Below, piece by piece: positions 15,834-24,725 of a stretch of DNA of 37,467 nt. The translations under genes were made by a program, and so were the position numbers. Source of the DNA: JAVBUZ01 sp031554725 (GTDB lineage: Bacteria; Bacillota; Clostridia; Lachnospirales; Lachnospiraceae); NCBI GenBank assembly GCA_031554725.1, contig JAVBUZ010000023.1, positions 1 through 37,467 of the forward strand, in the 5' to 3' direction. The stretch's first letter is position 1. Each line of letters opens with the position of its first letter. Below the pieces are notes generated by a model, which did no database searches, was not told the origin of the DNA, and saw only the letters and a program-made list of their open reading frames with translations.

Positions 15834-17474
15834 TTAAAACCCGAAGTTAATCACTATATAATCCTCATATTCCCTTATTGCTCCTTCTCTGGGCCACGCA
15901 GGCATGTTCACATTCTCCATTGTCACTTGGTTTATTAGTTCCAAGTCCTCAACTGCCACAAAACTATGACCATGCATCTTCATGAACTTTATTAATTCTT
16001 TGTTATTGTCAAAAGCAGTCATGCCCCACTGAATAACCGAAAGGGACGGTGTCTGCGCTACCCAAATATTATTTCCGCGATAGAATTTTTCAAGTAGATG
16101 CTCATCAATCTTGTCCGTAATGCTTTTCATCTTAAAAAAACACATTGAGCCAATCGGAACATAGGCATCTTGATTAATCTCAAGGGGAATCGAATACACA
16201 CCAGTGAAAACAAGGGGTTTCGAAGTGTCATATGCCCTTTCTAGCTCAAAAGCAACTTGATTCATGGTTTCCTTAGCCACCTCATATTTTTGATAGTCTA
16301 TATAAAACCATTTATTCATATCTGCAGTCTGATTCCAAATAGCAATACTCGCTAGTACCATACCTACCACTGCCACTTTTTTATATTTAAACACAAGCTT
16401 CCTACAAGCATAAATAAGTAGTAGAAATCCATACGCACAAAACAGCGGCAAAAACTGGCACGCACGATATAAGGTAACCTTTCCCTCAACAAAGATTAAT
16501 ACCCACGACGCAACAAATACCCCAACCATATATAGGAAAAGCACAGGGTCTTTCTTTTTTACAACACTAAATATTGCAAACACTATAAAAATAGTACATA
16601 CAAGCACATACATGAGAATTGGCAAATAATGATATGCAAATACACCATACATAACAAAAGCACGTTTAATAGCCATCGTAAGGTTTGCCATGCCTTCTGC
16701 ACTTAATATCCACGATAGCATTTCCTTCACTGAACGTTGCACTGCCTCGTCCTGTAAGCCCTCTAAAGAAAAAGCAGCTATCATTATTTTTGTCATAATA
16801 CTTCTTAAAATTATGGCTACCACCATAATTCCAGCGCCTGCTAATATACTCGGAATGACCCTATCTTTTTTATCGCAAAGTCTTCTAGAAAAAAGAACAA
16901 GTAGTAAGCTCACAAGATATACCACTGCAAAGGACTCATAGCAGCCGATAGCTACCCACACACATAACGCACTAATTCCATAATTATATATACTCTTCTT
17001 ACCTTTGCCACTTAAGCCTTCCAAGAAAGCCAGCATAGCTAGTGCACAAAAGGTATATCCAATACAAATACCATTATGCAAAAAGTATGTGAACACTTCA
17101 CTAATCAGAGGATTGGAAATAAAAAGACAGGCAAAAACGGTATATCCCCAGCTTGGGATAGTTCCACCAAAAATTCTTTTAAACACTATACTCCATAACG
17201 TCACTGCAAGCATAAAAATAATAACTGCTACAAAATCTGTTAAAAATGGTGCAAACGCCGCAATATGAATTATTTTGTTTAGTGAAAACAAAACCCAACG
17301 TCCAACAACTACTATTAATCCTTCTGAAAAATAATATTCAAACGGTGTATCATCAATACCTATCGTGACATGCATCACTTTAAATCCATAACAACCAATT
17401 GCTACAAGTATTAACGCTATCACATATACCTTATTTTTCATAAACTGCATCATATCAGCTTTTATACTTTTCAT
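15834..17474 (-). CDS. GtrII-family polytopic membrane protein (putative glycosyltransferase)
   Basis: A 546-residue membrane protein with about 11 hydrophobic segments and a soluble C-terminal region of about 150 residues. It resembles the glucosyltransferase GtrII family (Glucos_trans_II): an early acidic loop (GIDDTPFEY) followed by GRWVLF, then a long run of membrane helices. Members transfer a sugar from a polyprenyl-phosphate donor to a glycan outside the membrane. It is a divergent paralogue of the 508-residue protein at 20609-22135 but stands alone between the cysK and aroA promoters. The ribosome site is weak (AGGTTGG). A possible -10 lies at 17546 to 17541 in the 223-base gap upstream. 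Acceptor and donor are unknown. Confidence 0.65.
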   Translation of the reverse strand: MKSIKADMMQFMKNKVYVIALILVAIGCYGFKVMHVTIGIDDTPFEYYFSEGLIVVVGRWVLFSLNKIIHIAAFAPFLTDFVAVIIFMLAVTLWSIVFKRIFGGTIPSWGYTVFACLFISNPLISEVFTYFLHNGICIGYTFCALAMLAFLEGLSGKGKKSIYNYGISALCVWVAIGCYESFAVVYLVSLLLVLFSRRLCDKKDRVIPSILAGAGIMVVAIILRSIMTKIMIAAFSLEGLQDEAVQRSVKEMLSWILSAEGMANLTMAIKRAFVMYGVFAYHYLPILMYVLVCTIFIVFAIFSVVKKKDPVLFLYMVGVFVASWVLIFVEGKVTLYRACQFLPLFCAYGFLLLIYACRKLVFKYKKVAVVGMVLASIAIWNQTADMNKWFYIDYQKYEVAKETMNQVAFELERAYDTSKPLVFTGVYSIPLEINQDAYVPIGSMCFFKMKSITDKIDEHLLEKFYRGNNIWVAQTPSLSVIQWGMTAFDNNKELIKFMKMHGHSFVAVEDLELINQVTMENVNMPAWPREGAIREYEDYIVINFGF

Positions 17475-17622
17475 TTTTATACCAACCTGCCTTACTTATT
17501 TCTGTTGACCGCCTACACCATACATTTTGCCATCATGTACAGTATAGCATTTCTGTTTTTTCTATGCCATAAGTATTTATTCCTTGAGTTTGATTTTATC
17601 TTGCTGGTTCAACGCATAAAAA

Positions 17623-17651
17623 TTGACACCTTCATATAAATTAGATAGAAT
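17623..17651 (+). promoter_or_regulatory. Sigma-A promoter of aroA
   Basis: TTGACA (17623-17628) and TAGAAT (17646-17651) are 17 bases apart and lie about 47 bases before the ATG. No leader structure is seen between promoter and gene. Confidence 0.7.
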
Positions 17652-17697
17652 AAAATCGGTTAGTTAACAAAACAATAAGAAAGAATAGAGGTCACAC

Positions 17698-19041
17698 ATG
17701 GAGCAAGCTCATCAAACATCCTCTCATACATATCAAGTTCCTTGTCTAAATGAAAAGGACTTAGCCAACACCCATATAGAAGTATCTGTTCCTGGCTCAA
17801 AGAGCATTACAAACAGGGCATTACTTCTTGCTACCCTAGCTGGGGGTACAAGCACTCTAAGGGGAGTCCTTTTTAGCGATGATTCAAGACATTTTTTAAA
17901 GTGTATCCAAGATCTAGGCTTTGAAACCTTCGTAAATGAAGAAGAAAAAATTATTACAGTCACTGGACTTGATGGTAATCTTCCTCTTGACCAAGCCTCC
18001 ATTTATGTTGGTAGTGCTGGGACTGCAGCTAGATTTTTAACTGCTTTCTTAGGCGTATCCAATGGAACCTGGCATTTAGATGCCTCTCCTCAAATGAAAA
18101 AGCGTCCTATGGCACCGCTACTTGATTCATTAAGAACACTTGGTTGCGAGGTTACCTGTCACGAGAAGGAGGGCTTCTTTCCCTTTACTCTTAAAGGACA
18201 TGGCTTTGAAAGCAATCAGGTTTGTGTAAATATTGATCATAGCAGCCAGTTTTTGAGTGCTCTTATGATTTCTTCTCGCCTAGCCACTAGAGATGTTACT
18301 CTTAAGCTTGAGGGTACACACGGCATGTCATACATAGAAATCACTCGTCAGATGATGGAGCAATTCGGACTAAAAATATCCACTCATTCATCAGATGACA
18401 CCGATAAAATGGATTCCTTCCTCGTTTCTTCTGGGGGGCACTACGATGCACTTGATTATCAGATTGAGCCGGACGTATCTGCTGCCTGTTACTTTTATGC
18501 AATGGCTCTACTACTCGGCATCCGTGTCACAGTAAAACATGTCACCTTTTCTTCCATGCAAGGTGACATTGAGTTTTTACGTATCTTAGAAAAAATGGGC
18601 GCTTCTCTTGAAGAAACACCATCTGGTATTTGCATTACAGGCCCTTCCAACAAATGCTTTTTAGGCATCTCGGTGGACATGTCAGCTTGTTCAGATCAGG
18701 CCATCACTCTTGCAGCAATTGCACCGTTTGCAAGCACCCCTACCACAATTACTGGAATTGGGCACATTCGCTTTCAAGAAAGTGATCGAATAAGCGCAAT
18801 TGTTACAGAGCTTTCCAGAATGGGAATCCGGGCAGAAAGTACCTCTGACAGCGTTACCATTTACCCTGGTACACCCACGCCTTGTTTAGTAGAAACATAT
18901 GATGATCACCGTATGGCAATGGGCTTTTCCCTTATTGGTCTTCGGGCTCCCGGAATCATCATCAATGACCCCGACTGCTGTCGAAAAACCTTCGAGAATT
19001 ATTTCGATGTCCTAGGCAATTTTATTGCACAGTGGAAATAA
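17698..19041 (+). CDS. aroA: 3-phosphoshikimate 1-carboxyvinyltransferase (EPSP synthase)
   Basis: A 447-residue enzyme of the shikimate pathway that joins phosphoenolpyruvate to shikimate-3-phosphate. The substrate motif PGSKS is at 32-36, VGSAGTAARF at 104-113, KKRPMAPL at 134-141, the catalytic aspartate region EPDVSAACYF in the middle, and DDHRMAMGF near the end. The PEP-site loop differs from the E. coli form: the proline after R is replaced by F (AARFL), as in some AROM-type enzymes, while the glycine before TA is kept. The start has GAGGT six bases upstream. It stands alone, away from other aro genes, with its own promoter; carbamate kinase follows after 87 bases. Confidence 0.94.
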   Translation: MEQAHQTSSHTYQVPCLNEKDLANTHIEVSVPGSKSITNRALLLATLAGGTSTLRGVLFSDDSRHFLKCIQDLGFETFVNEEEKIITVTGLDGNLPLDQASIYVGSAGTAARFLTAFLGVSNGTWHLDASPQMKKRPMAPLLDSLRTLGCEVTCHEKEGFFPFTLKGHGFESNQVCVNIDHSSQFLSALMISSRLATRDVTLKLEGTHGMSYIEITRQMMEQFGLKISTHSSDDTDKMDSFLVSSGGHYDALDYQIEPDVSAACYFYAMALLLGIRVTVKHVTFSSMQGDIEFLRILEKMGASLEETPSGICITGPSNKCFLGISVDMSACSDQAITLAAIAPFASTPTTITGIGHIRFQESDRISAIVTELSRMGIRAESTSDSVTIYPGTPTPCLVETYDDHRMAMGFSLIGLRAPGIIINDPDCCRKTFENYFDVLGNFIAQWK

Positions 19042-19128
19042 AAATGCTATACTATTTTCATTCCCTAATACAATTTAGGTGAGTTAAAACTGAATATTCT
19101 ATATAATAAAAGATAGAGAGGGACACCT

Positions 19129-20064
19129 ATGAACAAACAAAAAATTGTAGTTTCCTTAGGACACGATGCACTTGGCTATACCACCCTAGAGCAGTGGGAC
19201 GCCGTTAAAATCACAGTAAAGGCACTTGCTGATTTAATCGCTGCTGATTATCAATTAACCATTACACACAGCAATGGGCCGCAGGTTAGCATGATCCACA
19301 AGGCTATGACAGAGCTTCGTCGCGTGTACATTGATTACACCCCAGCTCCAATGTGTGTTTGCTCTGCAATGAGTCAAGGTTATGTTGGCTATGATATTCA
19401 GAACGCACTTCGCAGCGAACTGCTAAATAGAGGAATTTCCAAACCTGTAAGCACGATTTTAACACAGGTTACCGTTGATCCTTACGACGAAGCTTTTTAC
19501 GAACCAAGTAAGCAAATCGGTCGTTATATGTCCAAAGAAGATGCTGACATTGAAATAAATAAAGGCAATTATGTAACAGAAAATCCAGGAAAAGGTTTCC
19601 GTCGAGTTGTTGCTGCTCCTAAGCCAATTAGTATTGTTGAAATAGAGTCTATTCGCGCTCTAGCTAATGCCGACCAGGTTGTTATCGCATGTGGCGGTGG
19701 TGGTATTCCAGTTATCGAACAGAACCATTCCTTAAAGGGTGCTTCTGCTGTTATTGAAAAGGATGATATTGCTGGCAAATTAGCTTCTGATTTAACCGCA
19801 GATTGCCTTATCATTTTAACCAGCGTTCCTGAAGTATATACCAGCTTCGATACTCCTTCACAGACCGCAATTTCTTCTATGAATGTAGCCGAAGCACAAA
19901 AATACATGGAAGAAGGACACTTCGAAAAAGGCACTATGTTACCTAAAATAGAAGCAGCTATTACTTATCTTGAAAAAGTACCTACTGGCAAAGTTATTAT
20001 TACCTCTATGGAGCATGTAATGGATGCCCTTAAGGGTAAAGCCGGAACTACTATTGTAGCATAA
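19129..20064 (+). CDS. arcC: Carbamate kinase
   Basis: A 311-residue amino-acid-kinase-fold enzyme, the usual length, that makes ATP from carbamoyl phosphate and ADP. Matching motifs are THSNGPQVS (46-54), CSAMSQGYVGYD, LTQVTVDPYDEAF, ACGGGGIPV, GASAVIEKDD and LPKIEAAI. The N-terminal nucleotide loop reads GHDALG instead of the GGNAL of ArcC from arginine-deiminase operons; I recall this variant from clostridial carbamate kinases outside arc operons. No arginine deiminase or ornithine carbamoyltransferase is nearby, so the carbamoyl phosphate may come from purine, agmatine or another ureido compound. The start has an AGAGGG site. A TATAAT lies upstream without a clear -35. It ends at a strong bidirectional terminator. 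Confidence 0.88.
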   Translation: MNKQKIVVSLGHDALGYTTLEQWDAVKITVKALADLIAADYQLTITHSNGPQVSMIHKAMTELRRVYIDYTPAPMCVCSAMSQGYVGYDIQNALRSELLNRGISKPVSTILTQVTVDPYDEAFYEPSKQIGRYMSKEDADIEINKGNYVTENPGKGFRRVVAAPKPISIVEIESIRALANADQVVIACGGGGIPVIEQNHSLKGASAVIEKDDIAGKLASDLTADCLIILTSVPEVYTSFDTPSQTAISSMNVAEAQKYMEEGHFEKGTMLPKIEAAITYLEKVPTGKVIITSMEHVMDALKGKAGTTIVA

Positions 20065-20074
20065 TTATAAATTT

Positions 20075-20140
20075 AAAAAGCCTAGAACTGTAATTGCTCA
20101 GAGCACGCTCTGGCTCGATTACAAATTCTAGGCTTTTTTT
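20075..20140. terminator. Bidirectional terminator between convergent arcC and lspA-like genes
   Basis: GCCTAGAA (20080-20087) pairs with TTCTAGGC (20126-20133), flanked by A and T runs on both sides. Inside, GTAAT/ATTAC and CAGAGC/GCTCTG (20099-20104, 20107-20112) extend it to a nearly continuous palindrome. It serves both converging units; the stop of the minus-strand gene lies in the T run. Confidence 0.88.
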
Positions 20141-20594
20141 ACTTCATAGATATTACTACAAGAGTAGCTCCTATCATAATACAAAAATCTGAGACATTGA
20201 AAATAATGCGGTTAAAGCGTTTCCATTTAGTTCCGAAGCTTACATAGTCTACTACGTATTTTCGTTTTAATCTGTCATAAACATTGCTAAAGGCTCCACC
20301 TAGCAGCAAGGACATGCCTAGTCGGAAAAGCTTACTTCCTATTTTTCCGAAGCTAAGAATAAAAAGTATCGTAAGGCCGATGCATAGTATTAGCGAAATA
20401 GCTGCTACAAGCTGGCTCTTTTTCTCGCCAATATTTAATGCAGCACCCTTATTATGATATTTTCGGATAATTAGCTTTCCGCCCAGCTTTTCTATTGACT
20501 GACCTTCTTTGCCGTTGGCTTCTATATAATTCTTTATCCATAAATCCAAGCAAAAAATCCCTGCTATAATTCCTACACTAAATACTATTGCCAT
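20139..20594 (-). CDS. Signal peptidase II (LspA)-family protein, last gene of the polysaccharide operon
   Basis: A 151-residue membrane protein with four hydrophobic segments. LspA motifs are present: D17 in the first helix, NKGAA (48-52), GGAFSNVYDR (99-108) with N104 and catalytic D107, and FNVSD (132-136) with N133 and catalytic D136. The usual alanine before the last aspartate is serine. Signal peptidase II removes the signal peptide from diacylglyceryl-modified prolipoproteins. The ATG at 20594 is chosen over the adjacent GTG because AAGGTGG is seven bases away. It follows the GtrII gene by 14 bases as the end of a polysaccharide operon, an unusual place for lspA; it may be a second copy serving a surface lipoprotein or have another role. 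Confidence 0.85.
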   Translation of the reverse strand: MAIVFSVGIIAGIFCLDLWIKNYIEANGKEGQSIEKLGGKLIIRKYHNKGAALNIGEKKSQLVAAISLILCIGLTILFILSFGKIGSKLFRLGMSLLLGGAFSNVYDRLKRKYVVDYVSFGTKWKRFNRIIFNVSDFCIMIGATLVVISMK

Positions 20595-20608
20595 CACCTA
20601 TCCACCTT

Positions 20609-22135
20609 TTAATCTGTCTTTACATACATCTTTCCATCTACTATTTGAATAGAATTTTTCCCAGGAAAGCTTTCCATTTCTTGGTATATCTGTGTATTTC
20701 TTATTTCCTCCGTTGAATACCAGTCCACAAGATTGACAGATACATTTAGAAAACTTTCAAAAAACACTTTATAGTGCATCCCTGTATTTAACATCGTACT
20801 TCCCCTTACGCCAATCATGGGGTCTGTTACCTGCTGCGTAATGTCTGTACTTGGATAGCTCTCTTCGCTAATTGGCCCTGCTATAACAACTGGAATTCCT
20901 ACATAATATCCTTCTGTCTGTTCCATGCGGTCTGCTAAACGAAGGCAATAAGCATATGCTTTTTCATATTGCTGATGCAAATTAAAATAAGCAATATTCG
21001 CACGTAATCCATTATCAAAAATAAGCACAAAGCTGCAAAGCACTATGGCATAACCCATAAGTGCATTGACTTTCTTGCCACTTTCTAAATCAACATATCG
21101 ATCAACCCATACAATTGGAATCATTAAAAATAGCACCCAGTTCATTCTCATCAAAACGTGATAATCTGCATAGGGTGAAATTACATATAATATGCTAGTT
21201 GCCAATGGTGTAATTGCTATAATAAATACGAGGAAAATAACATTTTGCCACTTTAAATATGCTCTTTTCTTTATATAAGCCATAATAATCGCAATTGCTC
21301 CAACCAAGAAAAGAAGAATCAAACAGCTCCCCGTAAGTGGATTATGGAAAAGAATTTTTCCATAGCGCGCAAATTTGAAAAAGTCAAAATATGCTCTTTT
21401 TACAAGCATTGGTAAATCTCCAATCACAATCTTACCCATGTTATTAATACCTTGATAAGTACTCAATTGGACATGATTTGCTCCTAATAGTAGCTGCAAA
21501 ATCACATAGTACAATGCGCATCCTAACAAATTCATACTCAGTAGCTTAAATACCTTGCAGAACCATTTCTTACTACCAAGCCCCTCCGCAATATCCATAA
21601 TTAGCCAAAAGAGACAAAGCAATAGTATAAAAGGAAAATATGCTTGATAAATGCCCATACCAAATGCAATCAAAATTGCCCCTAACAAATATCCATATTT
21701 ATATTTCTTAGCTAAGCATACACCTGCTACAGAGAGTAGTAATGCTAACATATATCCATCTACCGTAAAATTATATGATAGTGTTGATGCAATCGTTGGA
21801 AATGTTACAAGTAGGCCTGATATTAAAACAATAAATATCGTATTTTTTATTTCAAAAAAGTACACTAGTAAAGCTGCTGTTATAGCTAGATAGAGCAAGG
21901 AAAGTAGGCCATTTACAGCAGGCAAGTCATAATACGAAGAAATACCACAGGCATATTGTAAAAACCATCTGCCTGAAGTAATCATATTTTGAGATGTATA
22001 AAATCCCCACAAGGAATCTGAATTAGGAAAGCCGTTGGTAATCATATATAAATGGGTTATTAGACCAATGATTAGCGTTCCAAAAAAAGCTACCTTATAC
22101 TCTTTTTTTGTATTTTTCCACAAACTCTGAAACAT
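20609..22135 (-). CDS. GtrII-family polytopic membrane glycosyltransferase
   Basis: A 508-residue membrane protein with about 11 helices and a C-terminal extracytoplasmic part of about 140 residues. The early loop NGFPNSDSLWGFY, followed by SGRWFLQYACG, is characteristic of the GtrII family (Glucos_trans_II), whose members move a glucosyl group from a lipid-phosphate donor to surface glycan. It sits in the polysaccharide operon between a GT4 gene and the lspA-like gene, so it probably decorates the repeat unit or the finished polymer on the outer face. No GtrA flippase or GtrB donor synthase is beside it. The start has GGAGGAG at good spacing. A divergent paralogue lies at 15834-17474. Confidence 0.75.
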   Translation of the reverse strand: MFQSLWKNTKKEYKVAFFGTLIIGLITHLYMITNGFPNSDSLWGFYTSQNMITSGRWFLQYACGISSYYDLPAVNGLLSLLYLAITAALLVYFFEIKNTIFIVLISGLLVTFPTIASTLSYNFTVDGYMLALLLSVAGVCLAKKYKYGYLLGAILIAFGMGIYQAYFPFILLLCLFWLIMDIAEGLGSKKWFCKVFKLLSMNLLGCALYYVILQLLLGANHVQLSTYQGINNMGKIVIGDLPMLVKRAYFDFFKFARYGKILFHNPLTGSCLILLFLVGAIAIIMAYIKKRAYLKWQNVIFLVFIIAITPLATSILYVISPYADYHVLMRMNWVLFLMIPIVWVDRYVDLESGKKVNALMGYAIVLCSFVLIFDNGLRANIAYFNLHQQYEKAYAYCLRLADRMEQTEGYYVGIPVVIAGPISEESYPSTDITQQVTDPMIGVRGSTMLNTGMHYKVFFESFLNVSVNLVDWYSTEEIRNTQIYQEMESFPGKNSIQIVDGKMYVKTD

Positions 22136-22157
22136 CTATTTCCACTCCTCCGTAACC

Positions 22158-23366
22158 TCAATTATTACTTTTTGTAAACACTTCATATACTTTTAGCATT
22201 TCATTTTTTACACATTCATTTGAAAAGCTTTTTATCTTTGCTTTATTGTATTGAGACATTTCTTTCAATCTTTCCTCAGATACTTTCTTTTGATTCCTAT
22301 CCAACACCGCATGTAATACTTCTGCATAGGATTTTACATCTTGAGGCTCTATCAAATATCCCCCCTGTGCATCGATTAAATCTGTATTGCCACGGATTCT
22401 ACTACACACAACTGGTAAACCACTAGCCATTGCCTCCATTAATGCAACAGGTAATCCCTCACGGTAAGAGGGAAACACGAAAAAATCTGCCATTTTATAT
22501 ATGTTTTGAGCATCGCTACGAAATCCCAAAAACTTGACCTGTGAACCGATTCCTAAAGAACTTGCCAATTCCTTTAGTTCCTTTTCTTTTGGCCCCATTC
22601 CCACAATCACATATACCCAATTAACCAATGATAGGTTTTGTATTTTTCCTAAGGCCTTTATTACCGTTGCATGGTTTTTACGGTGGCTTAACTCCCCTAC
22701 CGAGAGCAAAACCCGAGTGTCCTTAGGTATATCTAGCTTCTCTCGAATATCTTCAACAACCTTACGGCTTCCCTCTTCCCTGACCGGTGAAAATCTCTCT
22801 ATATCTATTCCCACGCCAGGTATATAAATTGTTCTTTTTGCATGAAAGTGTTTTACTGCTCTTTCAAAATCTTCTAAATTAATTGCTATCAGCATATCTG
22901 TCAAAAAACTTAGCAACCATTCCACTGGATAAAAGGCTATCCAATTTTTTAAAGATACTCCCTTGCAAAAATGAAAACCATGAGCTGTATATATCACCTT
23001 AATATGATTTATTCGCCCTACTATTCTTCCTAGCGCTCCACCAATTGGACTATGACAATGTATAAAATCATACTTTTTGCCTTTAGCCACCTGATTTAAT
23101 TGCCTAAAGGATCTACAGTTTTCACTGACATTATATATTTCTCTCGAAAAATCTATTTGAAAAAAATCTACTCCTATTTGAGTCAAACGATTTTTAAGAT
23201 TTGAAACCTGCTCCTGAGAACAGGTATTTCCTCTATCAAAATTACATGCTACGTCAACCTGATATCCCATTGCTTGTAATAGCTCTATGTTTGGCATAAT
23301 AAATTGATCTATCATAGATGCTACTGAAGCAACAATAAGAATCGCTCTCTTTTTATCTATTTCCAT
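22158..23366 (-). CDS. Glycosyltransferase family 4 (CapM/EpsD-like)
   Basis: A 402-residue GT-B retaining glycosyltransferase. The C-terminal domain shows the GT4 nucleotide-sugar motif EGLPVALMEAMASGLPVVCS, with the two glutamates spaced eight residues apart, and RKNHATVIKAL earlier. The N-terminal domain (HCHSPIGGALGRIVGR, TAHGFHFCKG) resembles exopolysaccharide transferases that add a hexose or HexNAc to the lipid-linked repeat unit on the cytoplasmic face. It lies 31 bases below the Wzz-like gene and 22 above the GtrII gene. Sugar specificity is not visible. Confidence 0.88.
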   Translation of the reverse strand: MEIDKKRAILIVASVASMIDQFIMPNIELLQAMGYQVDVACNFDRGNTCSQEQVSNLKNRLTQIGVDFFQIDFSREIYNVSENCRSFRQLNQVAKGKKYDFIHCHSPIGGALGRIVGRINHIKVIYTAHGFHFCKGVSLKNWIAFYPVEWLLSFLTDMLIAINLEDFERAVKHFHAKRTIYIPGVGIDIERFSPVREEGSRKVVEDIREKLDIPKDTRVLLSVGELSHRKNHATVIKALGKIQNLSLVNWVYVIVGMGPKEKELKELASSLGIGSQVKFLGFRSDAQNIYKMADFFVFPSYREGLPVALMEAMASGLPVVCSRIRGNTDLIDAQGGYLIEPQDVKSYAEVLHAVLDRNQKKVSEERLKEMSQYNKAKIKSFSNECVKNEMLKVYEVFTKSNN

Positions 23367-23397
23367 GTACTTTCTACACTTCCTAATCTCGCTAATT

Positions 23398-24693
23398 TTA
23401 ATACTTAGTTAATACCACTCCTAAGATTTTACACTCATTCATTTCCAGTAAAACTTTCGCCCGTCTTGCCTCATTAAAGTCTACTGCTCCTGCTCTTAAT
23501 ACTAGAACCACGCCAGCGGCATCGTGCGAAAGCTCAAGTGCTTCTGCCTCCCCAAAAACAGGTGGTGCTTCCACTATCTTATTTCCTTGCTCCTTAGGCA
23601 TTTGCTTTACTATAAATGACTTTCCAGAATCCTCCATCACACTTGTAAATACAATCGCATTTTCACCCGAACACATATGCTTTAAGCTTATTGCTAATCG
23701 CCTAACTGCCTCTATTGACTCTTCTTCCAGTTCAAACTCTTTCTTTTTTTGATTCATCGCAAGTGAGACAACTTCTATTGTCCGAAGCCCCAAATACATT
23801 TCTACATCCCTTGGTTTTTTAATGGACTTATCATTTAAGTATTTGTAAAAAAGAAATGTCATTACTAATAGAATGCCTAACACTCCACCAACGACTACAT
23901 AAACCGCCATACCCTTTAAACCTGAAAGTGTTCTTTGCCAAAAATTTTCTGGTTCTTGTAGCTTTTTGTAAGCTGCCCACCAATACATCAACTCATCATT
24001 TAGTTCTTTTAGTTGAGAATCGATTGCCTGCTGCTGTGCTTCAATAACCGAATCTGTATCTATATAAATAGTTGGTTCTTGCATTTCCAATGTATGTTTA
24101 CCAACTTTAGCGTTAATTGTTTCTGCTTGATTCGCAAAATATTCCGTTGTTAGTTTAAGTATTGCTTGACATTGTTCTTCATTTTTGGCAATAACTTTTA
24201 TAGCAATAGCACTTCCATTACTTTCTACAGAGATTAGCTCAGCAATATATTTTACCTCCGTATCTACCTCCATATTTTCTTCTATATATTCAAATAAAGC
24301 ACCGCCATTAAGAGCCAAATCGTATGCTGTCATTATATTGCTCAACTTGTATTCGTCCTCATAAGCCTTCACAAATCCAGCAACCGTTCCTTTTGCTACA
24401 TAGTGAGCGTTGATATTCATAAGCAGAGAATCAGCCTTATACATTTCCACTTCCCAATTTTTTTGCTTAATAGCTTCCATTTTCTCTACAACACCATGGC
24501 GTTCCTGTGCATATTGAAGCTTCTGTGCCTCATACTCCTGCTGCCATGTATTTTCTTTCATATAATCAGCAAAGCGATAGCCGCCCACTAACACTGCCCC
24601 TATTACGCCCCCAATAATAATGAGTTTTATTTTTTCCCACGCAAATTTAAAATAACCAAATAATTCAATTTCTTTTTCATACTGTTGTTCCAT
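23398..24693 (-). CDS. Wzz/CapA-type chain-length protein fused to a collapsed BY-kinase domain
   Basis: A 431-residue polysaccharide co-polymerase. TM1 is at about 23-41, an extracytoplasmic part with helical coiled regions spans 42-260, and TM2 is at about 262-283. Residues 320-431 resemble a bacterial tyrosine kinase (CapB/Wze fold) with its middle missing: ESIEAVRRLAISL, then a degraded Walker A (TSVMEDSGKS, 350-359), then directly EAPPVFGEAEAL (matching the DTPPV of kinases) and VVLVLRAG...ILGVVLTKY. Walker A', Walker B and the tyrosine cluster are absent, so kinase activity is unlikely. The ATG at 24693 is chosen for GGAGG eight bases upstream; an upstream in-frame start would overlap the GT8 gene. 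It presumably sets chain length with Wzy. Confidence 0.8.
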   Translation of the reverse strand: MEQQYEKEIELFGYFKFAWEKIKLIIIGGVIGAVLVGGYRFADYMKENTWQQEYEAQKLQYAQERHGVVEKMEAIKQKNWEVEMYKADSLLMNINAHYVAKGTVAGFVKAYEDEYKLSNIMTAYDLALNGGALFEYIEENMEVDTEVKYIAELISVESNGSAIAIKVIAKNEEQCQAILKLTTEYFANQAETINAKVGKHTLEMQEPTIYIDTDSVIEAQQQAIDSQLKELNDELMYWWAAYKKLQEPENFWQRTLSGLKGMAVYVVVGGVLGILLVMTFLFYKYLNDKSIKKPRDVEMYLGLRTIEVVSLAMNQKKKEFELEEESIEAVRRLAISLKHMCSGENAIVFTSVMEDSGKSFIVKQMPKEQGNKIVEAPPVFGEAEALELSHDAAGVVLVLRAGAVDFNEARRAKVLLEMNECKILGVVLTKY

Positions 24694-24725
24694 ATTAACT
24701 GCCTCCACGCCTTTATCTATCTCAA

